Below, piece after piece: positions 1 to 8,503 of a DNA stretch of 64,000 nucleotides. The notes under the pieces were generated by a model. That model had not been told where the DNA came from. It made no database searches and worked only from the letters and a program-made list of their open reading frames with translations. A program made the translations under genes and the position numbers. The DNA comes from Porphyromonas circumdentaria (GTDB lineage Bacteria; Bacteroidota; Bacteroidia; Bacteroidales; Porphyromonadaceae): NCBI RefSeq assembly GCF_900167105.1, contig NZ_FUXE01000009.1, positions 26,308 through 90,307 of the forward strand, in the 5' to 3' direction. Position 1 is the first letter of the stretch, and each line of letters opens with the position of its first letter.

Positions 1-1465
1 CGTGAGGGAAAGTGATTTTACCCAAAAGGTACAATCCGAGGCAAGCAAATATAACAATCCAGAGTGCCAAGAACGTCTCTCTATCCAAGATACCCCATCC
101 GTATGCCAAGTCTGCAATAGAGAGGAATTTGAGTGCAAGTGCCAACTCCAAGAAAGCCATCACAACCTTTACAGAGTTTAACCAGCCTCCACTCTTAGGC
201 ATATTCTGCAGCATGTTGGGGAAGATGGCAAAGAGGGAGAACGGAAGAGCCAAAGCTACGGCAAAACCGAACATACCCACAGCAGGACCGAGTATATCCC
301 CCATAGAGGCAGCTTGTACAAGCAATGTACCGATAATAGGACCTGTACAAGAGAATGATACCAACACGAGTGTAAATGCCATAAAGAAGAGACTCAACAC
401 CCCCGTTGTAGAGTCGGACTTACTATCCAATTTATTAGTCCATTTAGCGGGCAATACCAACTCGAAAGCTCCAAAGAAAGAGATGGCAAAAAGTACTAAA
501 ACGGCAAAGAAGATAAGGTTAAATACCGCATTCGTCGCCAAGTTATTCAACATACTTGCGCCGAAAATGAGAGTTACAGACAACCCTAAAACGAGGTAGA
601 TAACAACAATACCCAATCCGTATATAATGGCATCTTTAATCGCTTTCTTACGATCCTTAGTTCTCTTCAAGAAGAAGCTCACCGTCATCGGAATCATTGG
701 CCACACACAAGGAGTAATGAGAGCCACAAGACCGCCCAAAAATCCGAAAAGGAGCAATTCGAGCAGAGAAGAGTCTGTTTGTTTCAATGTCTCATCTCCA
801 TAAGCTTTCAATGTATCGACTACTGGAGTCCATAATTTGTCTGAAGAAACTTCGGACATAGCTCCCTCTGTCGCAGAAACAGCAGCGGCATCTTCAACAT
901 TTTCCAAAGCCTCTTGAGTAGTACCCTCTCCTGCTTGTGTTGCATCCTCTGGCACAGAAGTATCGGCAGCAGTAGACTTAAGGTCCGTACGCTTGAAAGT
1001 AAACTCTTCGGTTGCAGGCGGCAAACAAGCTTGATCATCGCATGCTTGGGCCGTAACCCCTAATTCTATATAGAACTTTTCAGGGTCGGTAACAACGATA
1101 TTCTGTACAAAAGAAACTTGCTTGTCGAAGAAGCGAAGTGTCATTTCGAACTGTTTATCGTACTGTTCGGTAGCTTTACGATCGGCAACAAAACCGCCCA
1201 CTTTTCTCGCCCCTTGTAACTTATAGAATGTAAACTCTGTAGAGTTAGGGCCATCCTCTGGCATGTTTTGATCGTAAAGGTGCCAACCATCTTTAATTTT
1301 GGCTGTTACAATAATTTTCTTTTCAGCGGTCCCCTTGTCTTCAAGAGTTGCCTTCCACGAAAGCACATCAAGGTGCATTTGCGCCTTCATTTCATACCCT
1401 CTACTCAGAAACAGGGTGAAAAGAAGAGAAAAGAAACCTAATCGGTAAATAGTTCTCTTGTTCAT
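1..1465 (-). CDS. dsbD: Thiol:disulfide interchange protein DsbD, 3' end beyond window
   Basis: Inner-membrane protein that passes electrons from cytoplasmic thioredoxin to periplasmic thiol proteins. About 488 codons are visible, read on the minus strand. After a signal peptide comes the periplasmic N-terminal domain, with the Cys pair in QACDDQACLPP near residue 140. The multi-pass membrane domain has TPCVWPMIP near residue 252 and SCTGP near residue 373, the two redox cysteines of the DsbD/CcdA membrane core. The C-terminal thioredoxin domain would lie left of the window. The ATG overlaps the stop of the upstream pseudouridine synthase gene (TAATG at 1463-1467), so the two are probably translationally coupled. 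The family call is firm; completeness cannot be checked. Confidence 0.9.
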   Translation of the reverse strand, partial: MNKRTIYRLGFFSLLFTLFLSRGYEMKAQMHLDVLSWKATLEDKGTAEKKIIVTAKIKDGWHLYDQNMPEDGPNSTEFTFYKLQGARKVGGFVADRKATEQYDKQFEMTLRFFDKQVSFVQNIVVTDPEKFYIELGVTAQACDDQACLPPATEEFTFKRTDLKSTAADTSVPEDATQAGEGTTQEALENVEDAAAVSATEGAMSEVSSDKLWTPVVDTLKAYGDETLKQTDSSLLELLLFGFLGGLVALITPCVWPMIPMTVSFFLKRTKDRKKAIKDAIIYGLGIVVIYLVLGLSVTLIFGASMLNNLATNAVFNLIFFAVLVLFAISFFGAFELVLPAKWTNKLDSKSDSTTGVLSLFFMAFTLVLVSFSCTGPIIGTLLVQAASMGDILGPAVGMFGFAVALALPFSLFAIFPNMLQNMPKSGGWLNSVKVVMAFLELALALKFLSIADLAYGWGILDRETFLALWIVIFACLGLYLLGKITFPH

Positions 1466-2487
1466 TACGTTCTTTTTATTGGTTTTATAGAGCTTAAATT
1501 AAATGCTTTTTCACTTACAGGAGTCTCTTTTTCCTGTATTGCAGCACGTTCGCTGCTGGTTAATCTCCCCTTTAAAAGGCTGTAAATATACTCGGGAGTT
1601 TCTAACTTGAAATGATGTCTTTTCCCCGTCACTGGGTGCAAAAAGAGCATTTCACTTTGGGTGATAGCAAGTTCTTTTGTACTTCGCAGCAAACACCCCT
1701 TATTTTTTTCACCCATTATAGGGTTACCTTTTTCACTCAGTTGGCTTCTAATACCATTGTAACGACCATGCAATGTAAGATAAAGTAAAGTACGCCACTG
1801 ACCGCGCTCCAAAACTTGGTAAGAAACACGAGAGCGACGTGGAGCCTCGGCATGAGACGTATTCTTCTTTTTATTAGGCACCTTACTCTGCGACATTTTG
1901 GTAGAAGCTTCGGAAAGAGAGGTCAGCTCTCCCTCTTCATTGGGGATTACCCCCTCGACTAATGCCGTAAAAGATTGGGCTAACACATACTTACCCCAAT
2001 TCTCCAACACCTCTTGCTGAATTTCTCTATTACGAGCAAAAAGTATCAAACCAGGCGTTTCTCTATCTAAACGATTCAGGAGGAAAATCTTCTCCGTACT
2101 ATTGCCCGCCTTGTAGTAATCTGCCACAAGACGAAAAACTGTCCTTTTCTCTCCTTCACGTGTAGATATGGTGTGTAACCCCGCCTCTTTTTGCACCAAA
2201 ATAAAGTAATCATCTTCCCAAAGAAGCTTTATCTCGGGAGTAAAGAGAGGTGGCAAAAAGCCGACACTAAAGAGTTCAAGGAGGTCTCCCTCATTTACTT
2301 CGGTGAGAGAAGATGTACATACCTCGCCATTCAATTTCAGACAACGATCTCGGAGGTATTGTTTATGAGATGTGCGACTACTATCTGGCAAGAGTTTACC
2401 CATAGCTTCAAGGACAGAAGTCGTGCGATCGCACTTCCATCTGGCTACTAGTTGACGTCTTTTTCGTACCGAAGTTTTATTTTTCAT
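1465..2487 (-). CDS. RluA-family RNA pseudouridine synthase with S4-like N-terminus
   Basis: Predicted to isomerise uridine to pseudouridine in rRNA or tRNA in the cytoplasm. The 340-residue protein has an S4-like RNA-binding segment at about residues 20-75. The catalytic motif NRLDRETPGLILFA follows at about 138-151 with the expected Asp at 141, and a late HPVTGKRHH segment matches the conserved C-terminal RluA motif. A charged, low-complexity insertion (residues about 190-215, rich in S, K and N) interrupts the catalytic domain and is unusual. It overlaps the upstream membrane protein by an ATGA junction (2484-2487) and dsbD by TAATG. Which RNA site it modifies cannot be told from sequence. 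Confidence 0.85.
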   Translation of the reverse strand: MKNKTSVRKRRQLVARWKCDRTTSVLEAMGKLLPDSSRTSHKQYLRDRCLKLNGEVCTSSLTEVNEGDLLELFSVGFLPPLFTPEIKLLWEDDYFILVQKEAGLHTISTREGEKRTVFRLVADYYKAGNSTEKIFLLNRLDRETPGLILFARNREIQQEVLENWGKYVLAQSFTALVEGVIPNEEGELTSLSEASTKMSQSKVPNKKKNTSHAEAPRRSRVSYQVLERGQWRTLLYLTLHGRYNGIRSQLSEKGNPIMGEKNKGCLLRSTKELAITQSEMLFLHPVTGKRHHFKLETPEYIYSLLKGRLTSSERAAIQEKETPVSEKAFNLSSIKPIKRT

Positions 2488-2837
2488 CTACTCTTCTTTG
2501 CCTCTTTAGAGAAGGTTATCATTATATTGCTGTAGAGCATAAACAAGCAAGCAACGCCTGCAAAAATAGCCCAAAGGGAACTATTAAAAAGCAGAGCAAT
2601 AGCACTTGCCAACCAAAGCAATCCAGAAAAATGCCCCATACGAATAAGCCTATTGAGACGAAGCGACGCTTTTTTGGGGCGGAAAGAAACCACAGAAAGC
2701 AGGTACCCCAGAGCACCCAGCAATAAGATATAACGCGCCCAAGACATCTCAAAGATAATAAGAAGCAGAAGGGCTAAGAGAAGTAAAAGAGTGCTTGCGA
2801 CGTAGAGCCTATTGCATTGCTTGGAGAACATAATCAA
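2484..2837 (-). CDS. Small hypothetical multi-pass membrane protein
   Basis: A 117-residue protein made almost wholly of hydrophobic segments: about four helices, near residues 12-30, 33-50, 70-86 and 89-108. Short basic loops (RPKKASLRLNR, and SKEAKKSR at the end) suggest a cytoplasmic C-terminus. I recognise no family. It starts 8 bp after the DivIC-like gene and its stop overlaps the start of the pseudouridine synthase gene, so it is co-transcribed with cell-division and RNA-modification genes. The tight spacing on both sides is the main reason to believe it is a real gene. Confidence 0.7.
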   Translation of the reverse strand: MIMFSKQCNRLYVASTLLLLLALLLLIIFEMSWARYILLLGALGYLLSVVSFRPKKASLRLNRLIRMGHFSGLLWLASAIALLFNSSLWAIFAGVACLFMLYSNIMITFSKEAKKSR

Positions 2838-2845
2838 ATACTTTA

Positions 2846-3199
2846 TTACTCTGCAGGTTTTAAGGTTGCACTATCCACGAGAAAGAAAACAACCTCTTCT
2901 GGTTTTTTGAAGTTAAATTTGGTCCGAGCCACATGCTCCAACTCTGTTTTATCCACAAGATTCCAGTTAAGCTGCACACTGTCCTTACGGAATTTCTGCT
3001 CCGCTTGCGAGAGTCTCCTCTCGAGCGTTTTGACTCTTTGAGCATACTTCTGGCGAATAAATAGGTTATTATCACCCAAAAGCAAGGAGTACAAAATCAA
3101 CAAAACACCTATACCCACAATAACCTTAAACGGATGTCTGCGAGCATAATCCTTGAAATCTCTATAGAGACTCTTGATGCGGTCCTTTTTGTCTTTCAC
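2846..3199 (-). CDS. DivIC/FtsB-type septum formation initiator protein
   Basis: Bitopic division protein of the FtsB/DivIC type, which joins the FtsQ-FtsL complex at the septum. The 117 residues show a basic cytoplasmic N-terminus, one transmembrane helix at about 25-42 (FKVIVGIGVLLILYSLLLG) and a heptad-like coiled coil at about 50-75 (RVKTLERRLSQAEQKF). A short globular end carries the ELEHVARTKFNFKKPEEVVF pattern seen in this family. Length and topology fit. First gene of a probable four-gene operon ending in dsbD. A CAAAAATA box at 3265-3272 (TATTTTTG on the minus strand) is a candidate promoter element. Confidence 0.85.
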   Translation of the reverse strand: MKDKKDRIKSLYRDFKDYARRHPFKVIVGIGVLLILYSLLLGDNNLFIRQKYAQRVKTLERRLSQAEQKFRKDSVQLNWNLVDKTELEHVARTKFNFKKPEEVVFFLVDSATLKPAE

Positions 3200-3264
3200 T
3201 CCTACGTTCTCTTTAACTATTACGTTTTTCGGTCTTCCTCCTTATAGGGTAGTTATTTGGTAGG

Positions 3265-3272
3265 CAAAAATA
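3265..3272 (-). promoter_or_regulatory. Candidate -7 box for the divIC-dsbD operon
   Basis: TATTTTTG on the minus strand matches the Bacteroidota TAnnTTTG consensus and lies 66 bp before the divIC start. I see no TTG at the usual 19-21 bp upstream, so support is moderate. Confidence 0.4.
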
Positions 3273-3570
3273 GCTTTTTCCCCCTATATGGTAATAAGGC
3301 AAGCAGCATATTAAGCTTTTTTATTCTCTTACCGTTCTACAACAATAACTTTTCAGAGAAAAGCGCGTCACTATGCAGCTAATCGCCTCCACCTGTCGCA
3401 GAGTGAAAGTAAAAAGTATCACAACTATGACATTTGAGTATCCATAAAATCAAGAGAATTAAAGGCTCCCACTATGGGATACTCTGTTCTTAACTTCCTT
3501 TACTCCTGTGGTAAAGTTCAAAAGCTCCCGACAAAAAGTCGTTTTGCACAGGAAGAAATCTCTATTTGCA

Positions 3571-3651
3571 GGCTGCAAATATATATACTAAGATTGAATA
3601 TATATATATTTAGATTGAATATATATATTTGCAATCTACAAATAAAGAATT
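3571..3651. repeat. AT-rich dispersed repeat cluster, copy A
   Basis: Tandem units of about 20-21 bp with core AGATTGAATATATATATA; the cluster is bounded by GCAAATATATATA at 3575 and its inverse TATATATATTTGC ending at 3632. The right flank GAATTACTC (3647-3655) recurs beside copy C at 60338-60350. Two related clusters lie at 22024-22115 and 60262-60348. All three are intergenic. Confidence 0.8.
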
Positions 3652-3963
3652 ACTCCTAACTTTTTGATCTTATAGTCCCTATTAAAATGCTTTTTATAAG
3701 TAACTTAACTATATTCTTGTGCCATCTCTGTTTTAGTCTTGACAATAAGGTTTGACCTTTTCGGAGCCTACCCTCTTAGAGCATTCTGCACTAGTTTGGC
3801 TAACTACGCCTGAGTTTTTTTCAAATAATCGGCTCTTATCGCTTTTCTATCAGGCGTAAAATAAATGGTTTTTACTAACCGTCTGGAGGAAAAAGAATAT
3901 CAAAAATGGCTCAGTTGGCGAACTACTTCAAAAACAGTATTACATATTCTCGCTTCTTTCTAC

Positions 3964-3971
3964 TAATTTTG
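3964..3971 (+). promoter_or_regulatory. Candidate -7 box for proS
   Basis: TAATTTTG fits TAnnTTTG and lies 37 bp before the proS ATG, which would leave a leader of about 30 nt. No clear -33 TTG is seen. Confidence 0.5.
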
Positions 3972-4008
3972 TGGGATATAAGTAAGTCTATAGTAACTAA
4001 GTACATTT

Positions 4009-5490
4009 ATGGCTAAAGAAATCAAAGAGCTAACCCCTCGTAGTGAAAGCTACTCACAGTGGTATCAAGATTTGGTAACAAAAGCAGACTTGGCAGAGAA
4101 CTCCGCGGTGCGTGGCTGTATGGTAATCAAGCCTTATGGCTATGCTATCTGGGAAAAGATGCAACAAGAGTTGGATCGTCGTTTCAAAGAAACAGGGCAC
4201 GTGAATGCCTACTTCCCTCTTTTTATACCGAAAAGCTACCTCAGTAGAGAGGCTGATCACGTAGAAGGCTTCGCCAAAGAGTGTGCCGTAGTAACACATT
4301 ATAGGCTAAAGAACGCACCCGACGGGAGCGGAGTGATAGTAGACCCAGAGGCTAAGTTGGAGGAAGAACTCATCGTACGTCCGACATCAGAAACCATTAT
4401 CTGGAGTACCTATAAAGATTGGATACAAAGCTATCGAGACCTACCGATACTCTGCAATCAATGGGCTAACGTAGTACGTTGGGAAATGCGCACCCGTCTC
4501 TTTCTCCGCACAGCAGAATTTCTGTGGCAAGAGGGACACACAGCACACGAAACAGAGGCAGAAGCTGTAGAAGAAGCACGTAAGATGCTACACGTTTATG
4601 CAGACTTTGCCGAGAAAGTACTGGCCGTACCTGTAATTTGTGGTGTTAAAAGCGAGACCGAACGCTTTGCAGGAGCTATCGACACTTATACCATAGAAGC
4701 TCTCATGCAAGATGGTAAGGCTTTACAATCGGGGACTTCTCACTTCTTGGGGCAGAACTTTGCAAAAGCTTTCGACGTACAATTCCTGAATAAAGAGGGT
4801 AAGAGAGAGTACGTATGGGCTACCTCTTGGGGGGTTTCTACCCGCCTTATGGGGGCTCTGATTATGTCACACTCCGACGATAACGGATTGGTATTACCTC
4901 CCACACTGGCTCCGCTGCAAGTAGTGGTGGTACCTATCTACAAAACGGATGAGAACCTCAAGGAAATCCACGATAAGATAGCCCCCGTTCTTGGGGAGTG
5001 TCGCAAGCGTGGCATCAGCATCAAATTTGATGACAGCAATAATAAAAAACCCGGTTGGAAGTTTGCAGAGTACGAACTCAAGGGAGTGCCCGTTCGCTTA
5101 GCTATCGGAGCTCGAGACTTGGAACAGGGTACCGTAGAGGTTGCTCGTCGAGACACATTGACCAAAGAGACCGTACCTCTGGAAGGTATCTGCGACCACA
5201 TCGAGCAACTACTCAAAGATATTCAAGAAAACATCTACCAAAAAGCCCTTAACTATCGCGAAGCAAACACTCGTACCGTAGAGACCTACGAAGAGTTCAA
5301 AACAGAGATAGAAAAAGGAGGCTTTATATTGGCACACTGGGATGGTACGCCAGAAACAGAGGCTCGCATAAAGGAAGAAACAAAAGCTACTATACGCTGT
5401 ATTCCTCTAAACGGAGACCCTACCCCTGGTGTTTGTATGGTAACGGGGAAACCCTCTAAGTGCAGAGTTCTTTTTGCTCGTGCTTACTAA
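4009..5490 (+). CDS. proS: Prolyl-tRNA synthetase
   Basis: Class II aminoacyl-tRNA synthetase that charges tRNA-Pro with proline in the cytoplasm. At 493 residues it is the short archaeal/eukaryote-type ProS without the bacterial editing insertion. Motif 2 is visible at [25 protein letters not shown] and motif 3-like sequence at [17 protein letters not shown]. An anticodon-binding domain follows ([15 protein letters not shown]). The protein ends in the Cys- and basic-rich zinc-like region and terminal Tyr ([10 protein letters not shown]) usual for this type. Start ATG at 4009 is the natural N-terminus ([19 protein letters not shown]). A 12-bp hairpin follows the stop. Confidence 0.97.
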   Translation: MAKEIKELTPRSESYSQWYQDLVTKADLAENSAVRGCMVIKPYGYAIWEKMQQELDRRFKETGHVNAYFPLFIPKSYLSREADHVEGFAKECAVVTHYRLKNAPDGSGVIVDPEAKLEEELIVRPTSETIIWSTYKDWIQSYRDLPILCNQWANVVRWEMRTRLFLRTAEFLWQEGHTAHETEAEAVEEARKMLHVYADFAEKVLAVPVICGVKSETERFAGAIDTYTIEALMQDGKALQSGTSHFLGQNFAKAFDVQFLNKEGKREYVWATSWGVSTRLMGALIMSHSDDNGLVLPPTLAPLQVVVVPIYKTDENLKEIHDKIAPVLGECRKRGISIKFDDSNNKKPGWKFAEYELKGVPVRLAIGARDLEQGTVEVARRDTLTKETVPLEGICDHIEQLLKDIQENIYQKALNYREANTRTVETYEEFKTEIEKGGFILAHWDGTPETEARIKEETKATIRCIPLNGDPTPGVCMVTGKPSKCRVLFARAY

Positions 5491-5513
5491 AGACAAGCCT
5501 GCACTCCTATAAA

Positions 5514-5573
5514 GAAAACTCAGAGGGAAAGAGGTTGCGACACGTATCCGTTACCTCCCCACTCTGAGTTTTC
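5514..5573. terminator. Hairpin between proS and queC
   Basis: GAAAACTCAGAG (5514-5525) pairs perfectly with CTCTGAGTTTTC (5562-5573) across a 36-nt loop that can itself fold weakly (GAGGT with ACCTC). It is probably the proS terminator or a processing hairpin. The right arm ends in TTTTC rather than a long T run. Confidence 0.5.
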
Positions 5574-5600
5574 TCATTCTGTTCCAACCACGATATAGAG

Positions 5601-6269
5601 ATGCTACACAACGGTAAAAAAGATGGTTTGATAGTACTGTCTGGAGGTCTTGACAGTACTACTCTGCTATACGATTACAAAGAAGAGATAGCTCTTGCTC
5701 TCACTTTTGACTATGGTTCTAAGCATAATGCATCGGAAATTCCATGTGCCGAGCGGCATTGCCGTCTACTATCTATCCCCCACATTACGATTCCCCTTGA
5801 TTTCATGGGGCGTTATTTTCGCAGTGATCTACTTCTAAGCGGTGGTAAGATACCTCAAGGAGTTTATACAGAAGAGAATATGAAATCGACTGTAGTCCCG
5901 TTTCGTAATGGTATCATGCTAAGTATTGCTGCGGGGCTTGCCGAGAGTCGTAACTTAGACAGGATATTTATCGCCAATCATTTTGGAGATCACGCCATTT
6001 ACCCCGATTGTCGCGCCTCTTTTATTGAGCCCATGATGAAAAGTATCGAGGAGGGAACAAGCAACCGAATACAGCTCTGCGCTCCCTACACCCATCTGAA
6101 CAAAGATCAAATTGTATCTATCGGCAGTCGCATAGGAATTGACTATACCGATACATGGAGCTGCTATGAAGGCGGAGCTATACAGTGTGGTCGCTGTGCC
6201 ACCTGCCAAGAGCGTAAAGAGGCTTTTATAAAGGCGGGAGTTACAGACCCTACAGTGTATAAAGAGTAA
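5601..6269 (+). CDS. queC: 7-cyano-7-deazaguanine synthase QueC
   Basis: Converts 7-carboxy-7-deazaguanine to preQ0 with ATP and ammonia, in queuosine biosynthesis. The 222-residue protein has the PP-loop LSGGLDST at residues 13-20 and the C-terminal zinc-binding cluster SCYEGGAIQCGRCATC. Length matches the family. The stop is followed 18 bp later by the helicase gene, so the two may be co-transcribed. No other queuosine gene is in the window. I looked for a preQ1 riboswitch upstream and do not see one. Confidence 0.95.
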   Translation: MLHNGKKDGLIVLSGGLDSTTLLYDYKEEIALALTFDYGSKHNASEIPCAERHCRLLSIPHITIPLDFMGRYFRSDLLLSGGKIPQGVYTEENMKSTVVPFRNGIMLSIAAGLAESRNLDRIFIANHFGDHAIYPDCRASFIEPMMKSIEEGTSNRIQLCAPYTHLNKDQIVSIGSRIGIDYTDTWSCYEGGAIQCGRCATCQERKEAFIKAGVTDPTVYKE

Positions 6270-6287
6270 CAATAAAGCAAGGAAACT

Positions 6288-8306
6288 ATGTCTGCCAAGC
6301 CTACTATCACTATTCCAGATCCCGAAAATTTGGAGATGGTTTATTTGCTCCGACTGATACGCGAGACGGAGCGGAGCATATTCTTGACGGGCAAAGCTGG
6401 AACGGGGAAGAGTACTCTTCTTAAACATATTAGCCAAACAATCAAGAAAAAACATGTCGTTTTAGCCCCCACAGGCATCTCTGCCCTAAATGCTGGCGGA
6501 CAAACTATACACTCCTTTTTCAAATTACCCTTTGGGCCTCTTCCGCCTGGAGATAAAATAGTGAAGGAAACGCTCAAGAAAATTCGCAAGGAGCAACGAA
6601 AGCTCATACGCAATTTAGAGTTAATCATCATCGACGAGGTGTCTATGGTACGCTCCGATATTATAGATGCTATCGACCTTATTCTAAGAATAATAAGGGG
6701 GCGTATGTTTATGCCATTCGGCAGCATACAGATACTTTTTGTCGGCGATCTCTTCCAGTTAGAACCAGTTGTTACGTCACAAGATGCCGAGATACTAAGC
6801 AAATTTTATCACACAAACTTCTTCTACGGAGCCAATGCTTTTATCGCAAATAAACCGATTATCGTAGAATTAACGAAAGTGTACCGCCAAAAGGACAAAG
6901 AATTTGTTGCTATTTTAGACCAAATACGTACTGGGCAGGCCTCCGACCAAGAAGTAAAAAAACTCAACGAGCATACCCTACTCTCCGAGGAGAACCCCTC
7001 TTCTGCTCTTTTTGAAGAAGACTTCAATATAACTCTGACGACCCGACGAGACAGAGCTAAGGCAATCAACGAAGAACATTTGAAACGCCTTGTCGGAGAT
7101 GAATATACCTTCAAAGGAACTGTACAAGACGAATTCCCCGAGGGCTCCCTACCCACTGAGGAGACTTTGGTCTTCAAAGAGGGGGCACAAGTAATGTTTG
7201 TGGCCAATGATCCACAACATCAGTGGGTAAATGGTTCCTTGGGACAATTCTTGGAATTTGATGAAGAAACAGGTAACGCAGCTGTTCAGCTCGAAAGTGG
7301 AGCAATATGCCTTGTACAACGTTTTACGTGGGAAAACAAACGCTATATACTCAACCCCGAAACCAACTCCATCGAAGAGGAAACAATCGGCAGGTTTACG
7401 CAAATTCCACTCAAATTAGCTTGGGCTATCACTATACATAAGAGCCAGGGACTAACCTTCGAACACGTAACAGTAGACTTTTGCAACGGAACTTTTGCAG
7501 CAGGACAGGCCTATGTAGCCCTAAGCCGCTGTCGCTCTCTTGAGGGTATGAGGCTCACTCGACCCTTTAGGAAGTATGATATCATTATCCGTCCCGAAAT
7601 AATAGAGTATTACCAGCAAGCAGGTAATGAGGAGCTATTCCAAGAAATATTGGAGGAGAGCAAAGCGTTATCGTTGTACCTCCAATCTATAAATGCGCTT
7701 AATGAGGGGCGTTTGGTAGACTCTATCTCTACTCTATCGGAGGCACTCCAATCCAAAAACATGCTCGACTCTCCTCGTTTTAGACGTCTTTTCATCAATA
7801 AGCTCTATCAAGTAGAGCGAGTGATTCAGACCCTAAAAAAACAATCCTTGGCAGATAATAAAATGGAGGATACTCTCACCTCTTTTTCCGAAGAGTATAT
7901 CGAGATGGGTGACCAATGCTTAGAGGAAATAGGAGGATATCAAGCCGCTCTACGCTCCTATGAAAAGGCTCTGGCTCTGACCCCGAAAAATCCAAAAGCA
8001 CTGGCGCGTAAAGCCAAAGTATTACGTCTTTTGGGCTCCTATGAAGAGGCCTTGGCTCTATTAACAGAGGCATATCAAAACTTTTACCGACACTTGGAGC
8101 TGTCCATGCAGTTGGGGCTTGTCTACATAGACATCAACAAACAAGAAAAAGCCTATGACGTATTAAGTCGGCTACAGACAGAACACCCCGAAGATATCCC
8201 CCTATTAGCACAATTAGTAGAGTTATCGGGAGTTCTGGGATATGAGAAAGAGAGGAAAAGGTATAAAACGCTACTAACCAAACAGCAGCGTAAAAGGCAG
8301 TCGTAA
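6288..8306 (+). CDS. PIF1-like superfamily 1B helicase with C-terminal TPR repeats
   Basis: DNA helicase of the PIF1/RecD-like group. Walker A is GKAGTGKST at residues 35-43, the DEAG-box-like Walker B is LIIIDEVSMV near residue 110, a QLEPV motif follows, and the C-terminal motifs AWAITIHKSQGLTFEHVTVD and YVALSRCRSLEGM (motifs V/VI) are intact. After about residue 530 the protein continues into helical repeats with TPR signatures (YEKALALTPKNPKALARKAKVLRLLGSYEEAL). A helicase-TPR fusion suggests a protein-docking tail. It follows queC by 18 bp. The helicase class is firm; its genome role (replication restart, R-loops, transfer) is unknown. Confidence 0.9.
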   Translation: MSAKPTITIPDPENLEMVYLLRLIRETERSIFLTGKAGTGKSTLLKHISQTIKKKHVVLAPTGISALNAGGQTIHSFFKLPFGPLPPGDKIVKETLKKIRKEQRKLIRNLELIIIDEVSMVRSDIIDAIDLILRIIRGRMFMPFGSIQILFVGDLFQLEPVVTSQDAEILSKFYHTNFFYGANAFIANKPIIVELTKVYRQKDKEFVAILDQIRTGQASDQEVKKLNEHTLLSEENPSSALFEEDFNITLTTRRDRAKAINEEHLKRLVGDEYTFKGTVQDEFPEGSLPTEETLVFKEGAQVMFVANDPQHQWVNGSLGQFLEFDEETGNAAVQLESGAICLVQRFTWENKRYILNPETNSIEEETIGRFTQIPLKLAWAITIHKSQGLTFEHVTVDFCNGTFAAGQAYVALSRCRSLEGMRLTRPFRKYDIIIRPEIIEYYQQAGNEELFQEILEESKALSLYLQSINALNEGRLVDSISTLSEALQSKNMLDSPRFRRLFINKLYQVERVIQTLKKQSLADNKMEDTLTSFSEEYIEMGDQCLEEIGGYQAALRSYEKALALTPKNPKALARKAKVLRLLGSYEEALALLTEAYQNFYRHLELSMQLGLVYIDINKQEKAYDVLSRLQTEHPEDIPLLAQLVELSGVLGYEKERKRYKTLLTKQQRKRQS

Positions 8307-8472
8307 CCTATTTCTCTTCTTTTCCTCCTCTGTTTAAGAGGCTTTCTATATCGGAAAAACTCATCGCTAACAGAAGCCAGAAAAATCGATGCCCAAGGGG
8401 ATAAAAAGACCTTAATAAATAGGATACAAGGCTTTTCACACGTGTAAAGTAGTATTATTACGTTGCTTTTCT

Positions 8473-8480
8473 TATTTTTG
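8473..8480 (+). promoter_or_regulatory. Candidate -7 box for sppA
   Basis: TATTTTTG matches TAnnTTTG and lies 24 bp before the ATG at 8504. No TTG is found at the proper upstream distance. Confidence 0.45.
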
Positions 8481-8503
8481 TAGAGTATTTGCAAATAAAA
8501 AAT

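Larger units (their letters stand above)
3200..4008. other. Intergenic region upstream of proS with repeats and hairpin
   Basis: About 800 bp without a credible gene. It holds the divIC promoter box, an AT-rich repeat cluster at about 3571-3651, and a 9-bp perfect inverted repeat (TACGCCTGA at 3805-3813, TCAGGCGTA at 3850-3858, 36-nt loop). The proS -7 box is at 3964-3971. The short reading frame at 3474-3659 is the translated AT-rich repeat and is not supported as a gene. Confidence 0.7.

Noticed and set aside
12..599. 195-codon plus-strand frame at the left edge
   Set aside because: It is antisense to the DsbD membrane domain, whose conserved TPCVWP and SCTGP motifs lie on the minus strand.
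3474..3659. 61-codon frame ending in isoleucine/tyrosine repeats
   Set aside because: It is the translated AT-rich repeat cluster, without a signal, domain or supporting context.
5491..5600. preQ1 riboswitch upstream of queC
   Set aside because: The region forms a simple 12-bp hairpin after proS and lacks the A-rich tail and pseudoknot pattern of preQ1 aptamers.
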